From assembly GCA_017882505.1 (NCBI GenBank), contig JADGPJ010000006.1:1-54478 (forward strand): 54,478 bases of DNA. Reading direction: 5' to 3'. This stretch comes from Solirubrobacterales bacterium (GTDB taxonomy: Bacteria; Actinomycetota; Thermoleophilia; Solirubrobacterales; 70-9). The notes under the pieces were generated by a model. It saw only the letters and a list, made by a program, of their open reading frames with translations, did no database searches and was not told the DNA's origin. Numbering within the stretch: the stretch's first letter is position 1; every line of letters starts with the position of its first letter. The translations under genes and the position numbers were made by a program. Shown here piece after piece: positions 7,171 through 13,711 of the stretch.

Positions 7171-7824
7171 TCAGGCGGAAGACGAGCCGGACCCGCCGGT
7201 GGTGCCCAGAGCGCGCCGGCGACGCATCAGCATCACCAGCCCGACAACCAGGGCAGCCAATAACGCCCCGCCCAGCGCCACCCAGACCGTTGGTGAGCTG
7301 CTCCCGCCGCCGTGATGATGGGCGTTGCTGCTCCCCCTGGGCCCAGAGCCGCCCATCGTGCCCGAGTTCACCCCGCCGCGCCCCCCAGACATGCTCGGGT
7401 CCATCCCCCCGCGTCCCCCAGACATGCCCGAGTTCATCCCCCCGCCTCCCCCGGACCGGGTGGAGCCAACCACACCCATCATCTGTTCGAAGCTGGCAGG
7501 TGGAGCAGCGCCGTTGGCGCAGCCCATATTTCGCTGCGCAAGGAAGACGTGGGCCTGTGCCTCGGCTGGCGCGCCCATCATCTGCTTGATGCGCGCGTTC
7601 ATCGCATCATGGGCCGCCGGGTTGCCGATCATGCGCGACATCAGATACTCGCCGACCAGCTCGAACTGCGTGGAGGAAAGGCTGGCACACGACTCCTTGC
7701 CGGCGCGGAAGTCCTGCAGAAGGCCGGCACCCTGCTGCTCCTCGGCGCGCGTTGCCCACGCCAGGGGGACAGTCACGGAGGACAGTGCCAGGACCAGGAG
7801 GAGCGGAACGAGGATTCGACGCAT
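7171..7824 (-). CDS. Exported Gly/Ser-rich protein with C-terminal membrane anchor
   Basis: This 217-residue protein starts at ATG 7824 with a GGTGAG ribosome site. It has a signal peptide (MRRILVPLLLVLALSSVTVPLAWA), then a helical, probably globular domain of about 85 residues (from DFRAGKESC to RNMGCANG) with a possible disulfide between its two cysteines. A low-complexity Gly-Met-Ser region made of 11-residue repeats follows, then HHH, and finally a hydrophobic helix (VWVALGGALLAALVVGLVMLM) followed by RRRR. It is probably anchored in the membrane with the bulk outside. I do not recognise the family. It is divergent from the PilZ glycosyltransferase gene. Confidence 0.75.
   Translation of the reverse strand: MRRILVPLLLVLALSSVTVPLAWATRAEEQQGAGLLQDFRAGKESCASLSSTQFELVGEYLMSRMIGNPAAHDAMNARIKQMMGAPAEAQAHVFLAQRNMGCANGAAPPASFEQMMGVVGSTRSGGGGGMNSGMSGGRGGMDPSMSGGRGGVNSGTMGGSGPRGSSNAHHHGGGSSSPTVWVALGGALLAALVVGLVMLMRRRRALGTTGGSGSSSA
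7361..7459. repeat. Three 33-bp tandem repeats inside a coding region
   Basis: Units begin at 7361, 7394 and 7427, the first two ending in CCCCCAGACATG. On the minus strand they encode variants of MSGGRGG plus a four-residue spacer (MDPS, VNSG). Copy number is likely variable between strains. Confidence 0.7.
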
Positions 7825-7933
7825 GCTCACCAAGATAGGCTCCCGAATCCCAAGCCCAGGCAAAGGCGGCGAATGGGCGCCGTCCTCGGCGAGCCTGCCT
7901 CGGGCCGACTGATCGTGGGGATGCCGAGCTCAA

Positions 7934-9925
7934 GTGCGGCGAACGGGCTGCCGATCAATCCGCGTGAACGACGGCGAGCAGACCCGCGTCGGGCGGTTCT
8001 TCGACCGCCATCCTCGGTTGCTGCGCGGCCTGGCGCTGACCGCCCTCATCTGGGGGGTCGGCTACCTGACCTGGAGGATCGGCTGGAGCGGCCAGGGCGC
8101 GAGCCCGCTCGCCTTCGGGATGCTGCTGGTGACCGAGGTCTACGGACTCTGGGCCCTCGGCACGCTCGCCTGGTACTCCTGGTCGCGACCGGCGGCCAGG
8201 CGACCAGCCGCGGCCCCCGGGCGCAAGGTCGACGTCTACGTCTGCACCTACGACGAGCCGGTCGAGGTGGTGCTGGCGACCCTCGCCGGATGTCGCTCGC
8301 TCACCTACCCCCACACCACCTGGCTGTTGGACGACGGCAGGCGGCCGGAGATGGCCGAGCTGGCCGAGCTGGCCGGCGCCGAGTACCTCGTCCGCCCCGA
8401 CAACTCGCACGCCAAGGCCGGCAACATCAACGCGGCGCTGCCGCGCACCGATGGCGAGCTGGTCCTGATGCTCGACGCCGACCACGTGCCGATGCCCGAC
8501 GCCCTCGACGCGATGGTCGGCTACTTCGACGACGAGCGGATGGCGCTGGTCCAGAGCCCGCACGACTTCTTCAACCACGACTCGGTCCAGCACTACGTGG
8601 TCGGCCGCCACGAGCAATCCCTCTTCTACCGCGTCGTCTGCCCCGGCAAGGACCGCCACGGCGCCGCCTACTGGTGTGGCTCCGCGGCGCTGATCCGTCG
8701 CCAGGCGCTGCTGGAGATAGGCGGGGTCGCGACCGAGACGATCGCCGAGGACTTCCACACGACCATCCGGCTCCAGCGCCACGGCTGGGAGAGCCGCTAC
8801 CACGACGAGGTGCTGGTGCAGGGACTGGCGCCGCACGACCTCGACAGCTACCTGCTGCAGCGCGACCGCTGGGCCCGCGGGAACCTTGCCGTCTTCACCC
8901 TGCCGGAGTCGCCGCTGCGGGCGCGCGAGCTGCGGCCGCTTCAGCGCCTCTCCTATTTCGTCAGCCTCGCCGCCTATCTGGCCCCGCCGATGCGGCTCCT
9001 GTTGATGCTCACCCTGGCCCTGGTCCTGTGGACCGGGGATCTGCCGATGAAGATCAGCGTGGTGGCGCTGGCAGCGCTCTGGCTGCCCGCGGTCCTGCTC
9101 AACCTCAGCGCCGGCGCGGCGCTGGCGCGCGGCTACATGCGGATCGGCGAGACCGCGCACTACGAGCTGCTGACGATGGAGATCTACACCCGTGCCTTGC
9201 GCTGCATCGTCCGGCCCGGCCGCACGGCCTTCAAGGTGACGCCGAAGCAGGGCGACGGTGGCGGCGGGTTCGCGTCGGTGCGCAAGCTGCGGCTGGTGCT
9301 CCTCTGCACGGTCCTGGTGGCAAGCGGGACCGTCATGCGGCTGCTCGACCTGGCCGGCATCGGCCCCCTCCACGACCTGCCCGGGATCGCCGCGATCATC
9401 GTGCCGCTGCTCGGCCTGTTCGAGCTACGCCGGATGCTGCGCACCCTGCTCGCGGTGGGGCGGCGGCGCCAGCGACGCCTCGTCTACCGCTTCGAGGGCG
9501 ACGCCGAGGCCCACTGCTTCTCTCCCGACGGCCACACTCGGGCGCGGCTGGTCGACGCCAGCGCCGCCGGCCTCGGCCTGGTCGCCGAGGCGCCGCTGGC
9601 GGTCGGCGACCGCCCGGCGGTGCTGCTGGAGCTGGACGATGCGACCGGGGAGAGCCACGAGGTGACCGCCCAGGTCGAGGTGCGCAGCTGCCGCGAGGTC
9701 GAGGGCAGCTTCCTGATCGGAGCGACGATTCTCGATATCGATCCCGATGCCCGGCTGCGCCTGATGGGGTGGTGCTACGTGGTCTGCAGCCACGAGCGCC
9801 TGCGCGGCCACCGCCCCGCGGCGCCGGTACCGGAGACCGAGGCGATCGTCGTCTCCCTCGACGAGTACCGCGGGAGCATCCCGGTGGCGGTCCGGCCGAC
9901 CATCCCGGCATTTCGCCAAACCTGA
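7934..9925 (+). CDS. Cellulose synthase-like glycosyltransferase with PilZ domain
   Basis: This 663-residue membrane glycosyltransferase belongs to family GT2. Two N-terminal helices (about 31-82) precede the catalytic domain, which shows DDG (133-135), DAD (181-183), TETIAED (267-273) and QRDRW (309-313), the D,D,D,QxxRW set of processive synthases. Further transmembrane helices follow at about 330-500. A C-terminal PilZ domain has RRQRR and DASAAGLG (RxxxR and DxSxxG), the c-di-GMP binding elements. It therefore probably makes a beta-glucan-type exopolysaccharide under c-di-GMP control. The start is GTG 7934 or, equally possible, GTG 7964. No bcsB or other bcs gene is nearby. Confidence 0.9.
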   Translation: MRRTGCRSIRVNDGEQTRVGRFFDRHPRLLRGLALTALIWGVGYLTWRIGWSGQGASPLAFGMLLVTEVYGLWALGTLAWYSWSRPAARRPAAAPGRKVDVYVCTYDEPVEVVLATLAGCRSLTYPHTTWLLDDGRRPEMAELAELAGAEYLVRPDNSHAKAGNINAALPRTDGELVLMLDADHVPMPDALDAMVGYFDDERMALVQSPHDFFNHDSVQHYVVGRHEQSLFYRVVCPGKDRHGAAYWCGSAALIRRQALLEIGGVATETIAEDFHTTIRLQRHGWESRYHDEVLVQGLAPHDLDSYLLQRDRWARGNLAVFTLPESPLRARELRPLQRLSYFVSLAAYLAPPMRLLLMLTLALVLWTGDLPMKISVVALAALWLPAVLLNLSAGAALARGYMRIGETAHYELLTMEIYTRALRCIVRPGRTAFKVTPKQGDGGGGFASVRKLRLVLLCTVLVASGTVMRLLDLAGIGPLHDLPGIAAIIVPLLGLFELRRMLRTLLAVGRRRQRRLVYRFEGDAEAHCFSPDGHTRARLVDASAAGLGLVAEAPLAVGDRPAVLLELDDATGESHEVTAQVEVRSCREVEGSFLIGATILDIDPDARLRLMGWCYVVCSHERLRGHRPAAPVPETEAIVVSLDEYRGSIPVAVRPTIPAFRQT

Positions 9926-9959
9926 CGAATCCCGAACCGCGCCGGCCGTAGCCGCCACG

Positions 9960-10163
9960 CTAGCCGGCGATGACCCGCTTGGTGGCTCTGATGAGGACGT
10001 TCAGCGCGCTCTGCCTGTAGGTGATCGCTCCGAAGTAGGCCCAGAGCCCGTCATTGAAGCGGTAGCCGAGGATCGCCCGCCTCCTGCCGCCGGTCTTGCG
10101 GTCCCCCGGTGTTCGGCATCCGGCTTTGCGGCAGACCTGGTCGCGGTTTCGCGCAGCGCGTAG
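9960..10163 (-). pseudogene. Orphan C-terminal gene fragment beside tRNA-Ser
   Basis: Between in-frame stops at 10164 and 9960 lies an open segment of 67 codons with no ATG, GTG or TTG. Its end reads ILGYRFNDGLWAYFGAITYR and then QSALNVLIRATKRVIAG, which looks like real protein with a hydrophobic core and a basic C-terminal helix rather than noise. I do not recognise the family. It may be the tail of a gene truncated by an insertion or deletion next to the tRNA gene. Confidence 0.3.
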
Positions 10164-10184
10164 CTAGGCTTTCGGGAGCACCCC

Positions 10185-10274
10185 GGAGAGGTGTCCGAGT
10201 GGCTTAAGGAGCGCGACTGGAAATCGCGTGGGCGGGGTTAACCCGCCTCGAGGGTTCGAATCCCTCCCTCTCCG
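10185..10274 (+). tRNA. tRNA-Ser(GGA)
   Basis: This is a type II tRNA of 90 nt with acceptor stem GGAGAGG/CCTCTCC, anticodon arm GCGCGACTGGAAATCGCGT (anticodon GGA), a long variable arm around GGGCGGGGTTAACCCGCC, T arm GGGTTCGAATCCC and discriminator G. CCA is not encoded. The convergent tadA gene ends 13 bases away. Confidence 0.95.
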
Positions 10275-10286
10275 TTGTGGTCGGAG

Positions 10287-10766
10287 CTACGCCCCGGATG
10301 CACGGCGCGCCGCGAAGAAGCCCCGGAGCAACGCGGCGCACTCGTCTTCCCTGACTCCCCGGATCACCTCGGGCCGGTGGTTGAGCGCGGGCTCGCCGAG
10401 CACGTCGAGGACGCTGCCGGCGGCGCCCGCCTTGGGGTCGGGGGCGCCGAAGACGACGGTCGGGATGCGGGCGAGGACGACCGCGCCGGCGCACATCGCG
10501 CAGGGCTCGAGGGTGACGTAGAGCGTCGTCTCGGGCAGGCGCCAGCCGCCCAGCGCCTCGGCGGCGGCACGGATCGCGAGGATCTCGGCGTGCGCGGTGG
10601 GGTCGCGGCGCAGCTCGCGCTCGTTGCCCGCCAGCGCCAGCGGCTCCCCGGCGCGAAAGATCGCGGCGCCGATCGGGACGTCGCCATGGGCCTCGGCCAG
10701 GCGCGCCTGTTCGATCGCCATGCCCATCGCCTCGCGGTCGGCAGGGGTGCGGGTGTCCTCGTCCAT
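10287..10766 (-). CDS. tadA: tRNA adenosine(34) deaminase
   Basis: The 159-residue zinc deaminase carries the HAE motif (TAHAEILAIR) and PCAMCAGA, which supply the zinc ligands and the catalytic glutamate. Other family blocks are DVPIGAAI near the N-terminus and LYVTLEPC. TadA converts A34 of tRNA-Arg(ACG) to inosine and is essential in most bacteria. Length and motifs are standard. It lies convergent to tRNA-Ser(GGA), which is not its substrate. Nucleoside deaminases of the same fold cannot be fully excluded, but the PCAMCAGA block favours TadA. Confidence 0.92.
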   Translation of the reverse strand: MDEDTRTPADREAMGMAIEQARLAEAHGDVPIGAAIFRAGEPLALAGNERELRRDPTAHAEILAIRAAAEALGGWRLPETTLYVTLEPCAMCAGAVVLARIPTVVFGAPDPKAGAAGSVLDVLGEPALNHRPEVIRGVREDECAALLRGFFAARRASGA

Positions 10767-10873
10767 CGATCCGGGAGTATGTCCCGCTACAACTTCGCGG
10801 GTGCCGCGGTGTTAGCCAGAATGGACTTGCTCACCTTGCACTTGCAGGGGGTTCGAGCGGGTTCGTCAATCAA

Positions 10874-12229
10874 ATGAGACGACTCCTTCCGATCTTGGCC
10901 CCTGTGGCTGTTCTCGCCGCACTGGTCACCGGGGCGCCGGCGATGGCCCGCACCGCGGTTGCGCCGGCGCACGGATTCGCGCCGCGCCAGCTCGTCGTCA
11001 AGTTCGAAGGCGAGCCCTCCGGGCGGGCGCTGTCGCTGCCGGCCGGGGTCAGCGTCCCGAAGACGGCCGCGGCGCTGCGGCGCAATCCCCGCGTCGCCTA
11101 CGCCGAGCCGAACTACATCGCGACCGCCTCGGCCTCCGGCGAAAGCTCGACCTTCGTCATCCCGAACGACCCGGGGTCCCTGGAAGGGCCCGGCGAAGCG
11201 GCGGCCTCGGCGGGCGACTGGTCGTTCAAGCAGTGGAACTTCCTCGCCTGGGAAGGCATCGCGACGCCGCGACTGCCGATCTCCCCCGGTGGCATCGACG
11301 CGGTCGAAGCCTGGCGCAACCTGGAAGAAGTCGGGCGGCCGGGCGCCGAAGGGGTCACCGTCGCCGTCCTCGATACGGGCATCGCCTACCGCTCGCTGGG
11401 CACCGAGTTCCTGCGCAGCCCCGACTTCGCCTCAGGGCAGTTCGTCAAGGGCTACGACTTCGTCGACAAGGACCGCCTGCCGCTGGACGAAAACGGGCAC
11501 GGCACCCACGTCGCCGGCACGATCGGCGAGAAGACCGGCAACGGGATCGGGCTGACCGGTCTCGCCTACCGCGCCAAGCTGATGCCGGTGCGGGTGCTGG
11601 ACGCGCACGGCCGCGGCGACGCGACCACGATCGCCAAGGGCATTCGCTTCGCCGTCGCCCACCACGCGCAGGTGATCAACATGAGCTTCAACTTCGGCTG
11701 CCGCAAGAAGGTGCCGGTGGTCGACGAAGCGCTGCGCGAAGCCTACGCGCGGGGTGTCGTCGTGGTTGCCTCCGCCGGCAACATCGGCTCGGAGGGCTGC
11801 ATCTCCGAGCCGGCGACGGGGCCACGGGTGATCGCCGTCGGCGGCACCACCGAGGGCGGCTGCCTCGGCGACTACTCGCTCTCGGGGCTCGCGATCGACG
11901 TCGTCGCCCCCGGCGGCGGCACGCCGTTTCCCGGCTGCCCCTCGGTCTGGGTGCGGCCGATCTACCAGGTGACGCTGAAACCGGGCAGCACCACCGAATT
12001 CGGCATTCCCAGCGACTACGTCGGCACCTCGATGGCCTCGGCACACGTCTCCGGCGTCGCCGCGATGGTCCTCGCCAGTGGCGTCCTCAGCCGCCAGGGG
12101 ACCCCGAAAGCGCGTGTCGACGCGGTCACCAAGCGGCTGCGGAGCACGGCTCGCAGCCTCGGCCTGCCGGCGACCCAGCAGGGCGCCGGCCTGATCGACG
12201 CGGCGGCCGCGACCGAACCAGCCGCCTAA
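10874..12229 (+). CDS. Secreted subtilisin-like (S8) serine protease
   Basis: The 451-residue precursor has a signal peptide (residues 1-25, ending in APAMA). A short inhibitor-like propeptide region follows, containing APRQLVVKFEG and RNPRVAYAEPNYIA, and then the S8 catalytic domain. The catalytic triad is D167 (VLDTGI), H209 (NGHGTHVAGTIG) and S386 (GTSMASAH), with oxyanion N303 (ASAGN). Five cysteines lie in the mature region, suggesting disulfides. It ends soon after the catalytic domain with no anchor, so it is probably free in the medium. The codon mix is richer in GAA than neighbouring genes. Its stop overlaps that of the convergent universal stress gene. Confidence 0.93.
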   Translation: MRRLLPILAPVAVLAALVTGAPAMARTAVAPAHGFAPRQLVVKFEGEPSGRALSLPAGVSVPKTAAALRRNPRVAYAEPNYIATASASGESSTFVIPNDPGSLEGPGEAAASAGDWSFKQWNFLAWEGIATPRLPISPGGIDAVEAWRNLEEVGRPGAEGVTVAVLDTGIAYRSLGTEFLRSPDFASGQFVKGYDFVDKDRLPLDENGHGTHVAGTIGEKTGNGIGLTGLAYRAKLMPVRVLDAHGRGDATTIAKGIRFAVAHHAQVINMSFNFGCRKKVPVVDEALREAYARGVVVVASAGNIGSEGCISEPATGPRVIAVGGTTEGGCLGDYSLSGLAIDVVAPGGGTPFPGCPSVWVRPIYQVTLKPGSTTEFGIPSDYVGTSMASAHVSGVAAMVLASGVLSRQGTPKARVDAVTKRLRSTARSLGLPATQQGAGLIDAAAATEPAA

Positions 12230-12669
12230 GTGGTTCGAACGATGATGACGCTGCAGGGCGCGTGGTGGGAGACGTTGTTGGGAACGCTGCCGAGCAGGAA
12301 GCGCCGGGCGCCGGTCATCCCCTTGTTGCCGACGACGATCAGGTCGGCCTTGGTCTTTTCGGCGACGTCGAGAATCGCCTCGGCCGGGTCGGCCTCGGCC
12401 GGGTGGGTCTGGACCTCGACCCCCTCTTTCCGCGCCTCCGCGGCGGCGGCTTCGAGGATCAGGTTGACGTCCTCGCGGGGGCCGATCTGGTGCTGGACGT
12501 CGGCCGGCGCGGCGGCCTGCTCGTCCTGAACCCGGCGTTTGGGGACCGGCGCGTAGGCGCTGACGATGCTCAGCTGCGCGCCCGTCAGCTTGGCGAGGTC
12601 GACTGCCTGATGAACCGCCTCACCGGCGGTCTCGGAGCCGTCGGTTCCAACCACGATGCGAGTGAACAC
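12226..12669 (-). CDS. Universal stress protein (UspA family)
   Basis: The protein is 147 residues from GTG 12669, which has a GGGAGG ribosome site; the frame is open further upstream but lacks homology there. It begins FTRIVVGTDGSETAGEAV, with the conserved Asp of the ATP site. Near the end it has GNKGMTGARRFLLGSVPNNV, matching the G-2x-G-9x-G-(S/T) ATP-binding loop, and it closes with CSVIIVRTT. It is thus of the ATP-binding class, usually induced by starvation or low oxygen. It is a cytoplasmic single-domain protein. Confidence 0.92.
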   Translation of the reverse strand: MFTRIVVGTDGSETAGEAVHQAVDLAKLTGAQLSIVSAYAPVPKRRVQDEQAAAPADVQHQIGPREDVNLILEAAAAEARKEGVEVQTHPAEADPAEAILDVAEKTKADLIVVGNKGMTGARRFLLGSVPNNVSHHAPCSVIIVRTT

Positions 12670-12710
12670 GCCGCCTCCCTCTACTCGGTCGCTGAACGCG
12701 ATTGATACTA

Positions 12711-12750
12711 AGTGACTTCCCGGAAGACCGTGGAGGTTTCCGCAGTCACT
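12711..12750. terminator. Forty-base hairpin between small membrane ORF and usp
   Basis: Outer arms AGTGACT (12711-12717) and AGTCACT (12744-12750) pair perfectly, and inner arms CGGAA and TTCCG extend the stem across a small internal loop. It coincides with the stop of the small ORF on the minus strand. There is no U tract, so it may be a terminator, an mRNA processing element or a usp leader structure. Confidence 0.35.
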
Positions 12751-12895
12751 ATCGCCGGGTGTGGGCGGGGAGTCCGTGAAATCCGTCACCGAGGATTTCG
12801 GTCGGCGTCGTGCTCAGGCGCACGATCGCGATCGCGATCGAGGCGAGCAGGCAGACCAGCAGCACCGCCATCCCCGCTTTCCAGATCCAAGGCAC
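12749..12895 (-). CDS. Small single-pass membrane protein (48 aa)
   Basis: An open frame from GTG 12895 to TAG 12749 encodes VPWIWKAGMAVLLVCLLAS and then IAIAIVRLSTTPTEI with a short polar tail ending in PAHTRR. It has one clear transmembrane helix (about residues 8-26). Coding is supported by the amphipathic ends and hydrophobic core, not by a recognised family. It is divergent from the MBL hydrolase (start 12931), and its start is preceded by AGGG about ten bases upstream. Confidence 0.42.
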   Translation of the reverse strand: MPWIWKAGMAVLLVCLLASIAIAIVRLSTTPTEILGDGFHGLPAHTRR

Positions 12896-12930
12896 GCGGC
12901 GAACCCTAGATGGTGGTTAGGGTAGGGGCC

Positions 12931-13647
12931 ATGGGGCTGGAGAGGGTGGTCGACGGGGTCTGGCTGTTGCGGGGAGATTTCCGCGGCGCGATGAACATCT
13001 ACTTCCTCGAGGACGGCGACGGCGTGGTCGCGTTCGACGCCGGGACCAAGGGGATGCGCAAGGCGGCGAAAGCCGAGGCGGAGCAGCTCGGCGGGCTGAA
13101 GCGGGTCGTGCTCGGGCACGCTCACGCCGACCACCGCGGCAGCGCTCCCTACCTCGGGGTGCCCGTCTACTGCCACCCGGACGAAGTCGCCGACGCCGAA
13201 AGCGACGCCGCGATCGCTCCCTACATGGACCTCTCGAAGCTGCCGGTGGCGCCGGTGCGCTGGATCTACCCGACGCTGCTGCGGCACTGGGACGGCGGCG
13301 CCGTGAAGATCGCCGGCACCGTGATCGAGGGCGATGAGGTCGCGGGCTTCAAGGTCCTCCACTTCCCCGGCCACGCGCCGGGCCTGATCGGCCTCTGGCG
13401 CGAGAGCGACCGGGTCGCCCTGGTCAGCGACGTCATCTACCTGGTCGACTCGGCGCGGCTCAAACCGCTGCCCGAGGGCGAGGCCAGCGTCCCCCACCCG
13501 GCCTGGGCCTGGGACCACGCCAAGGCGAAGGAATCGGTGCGGCGGCTGGCGGCGCTGGAACCGAAGGTCGTCGGCACCGGCCACGACCGGCCGCTGCGCG
13601 GCGACAACCTGCGCGAGACCCTGGAGCGGGCGGCCGAGAAGCTCTGA
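12931..13647 (+). CDS. MBL-fold metallo-hydrolase
   Basis: The protein is 238 residues. The metal-binding HAHADHRG motif (HxHxDH), a later FPGHAPG histidine, SDVIYL aspartate and GTGHDRPL histidine make up the dinuclear site of the metallo-beta-lactamase superfamily, glyoxalase II-like branch. I start at ATG 12931 behind AGGGTAGGGG; an upstream GTG in frame lacks such a site. It is a cytoplasmic, stand-alone gene. The substrate cannot be inferred. The histidine-rich loops are complete, so it should be active. Confidence 0.88.
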   Translation: MGLERVVDGVWLLRGDFRGAMNIYFLEDGDGVVAFDAGTKGMRKAAKAEAEQLGGLKRVVLGHAHADHRGSAPYLGVPVYCHPDEVADAESDAAIAPYMDLSKLPVAPVRWIYPTLLRHWDGGAVKIAGTVIEGDEVAGFKVLHFPGHAPGLIGLWRESDRVALVSDVIYLVDSARLKPLPEGEASVPHPAWAWDHAKAKESVRRLAALEPKVVGTGHDRPLRGDNLRETLERAAEKL

Positions 13648-13711
13648 GGGCGGCCGCGACCTCCCGCGCTGACGGCATCCCGCGGCCGGCTGTCATAAGT
13701 TGCCATCTCTG

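Noticed and set aside
7361-7459. CRISPR-like tandem repeats
   Set aside because: The 33-base units are contiguous with no unique spacers, stay in frame and encode a Gly-Met repeat in an exported protein.
11233-12705. A 490-codon plus-strand frame over the subtilase gene
   Set aside because: It lies in another frame of a gene with a complete catalytic triad and shows only Arg/Gly-rich shadow composition.
12910-12930. An earlier GTG start for the MBL hydrolase
   Set aside because: The ATG at 12931 has a strong purine-rich ribosome site immediately upstream and matches the family N-terminus.
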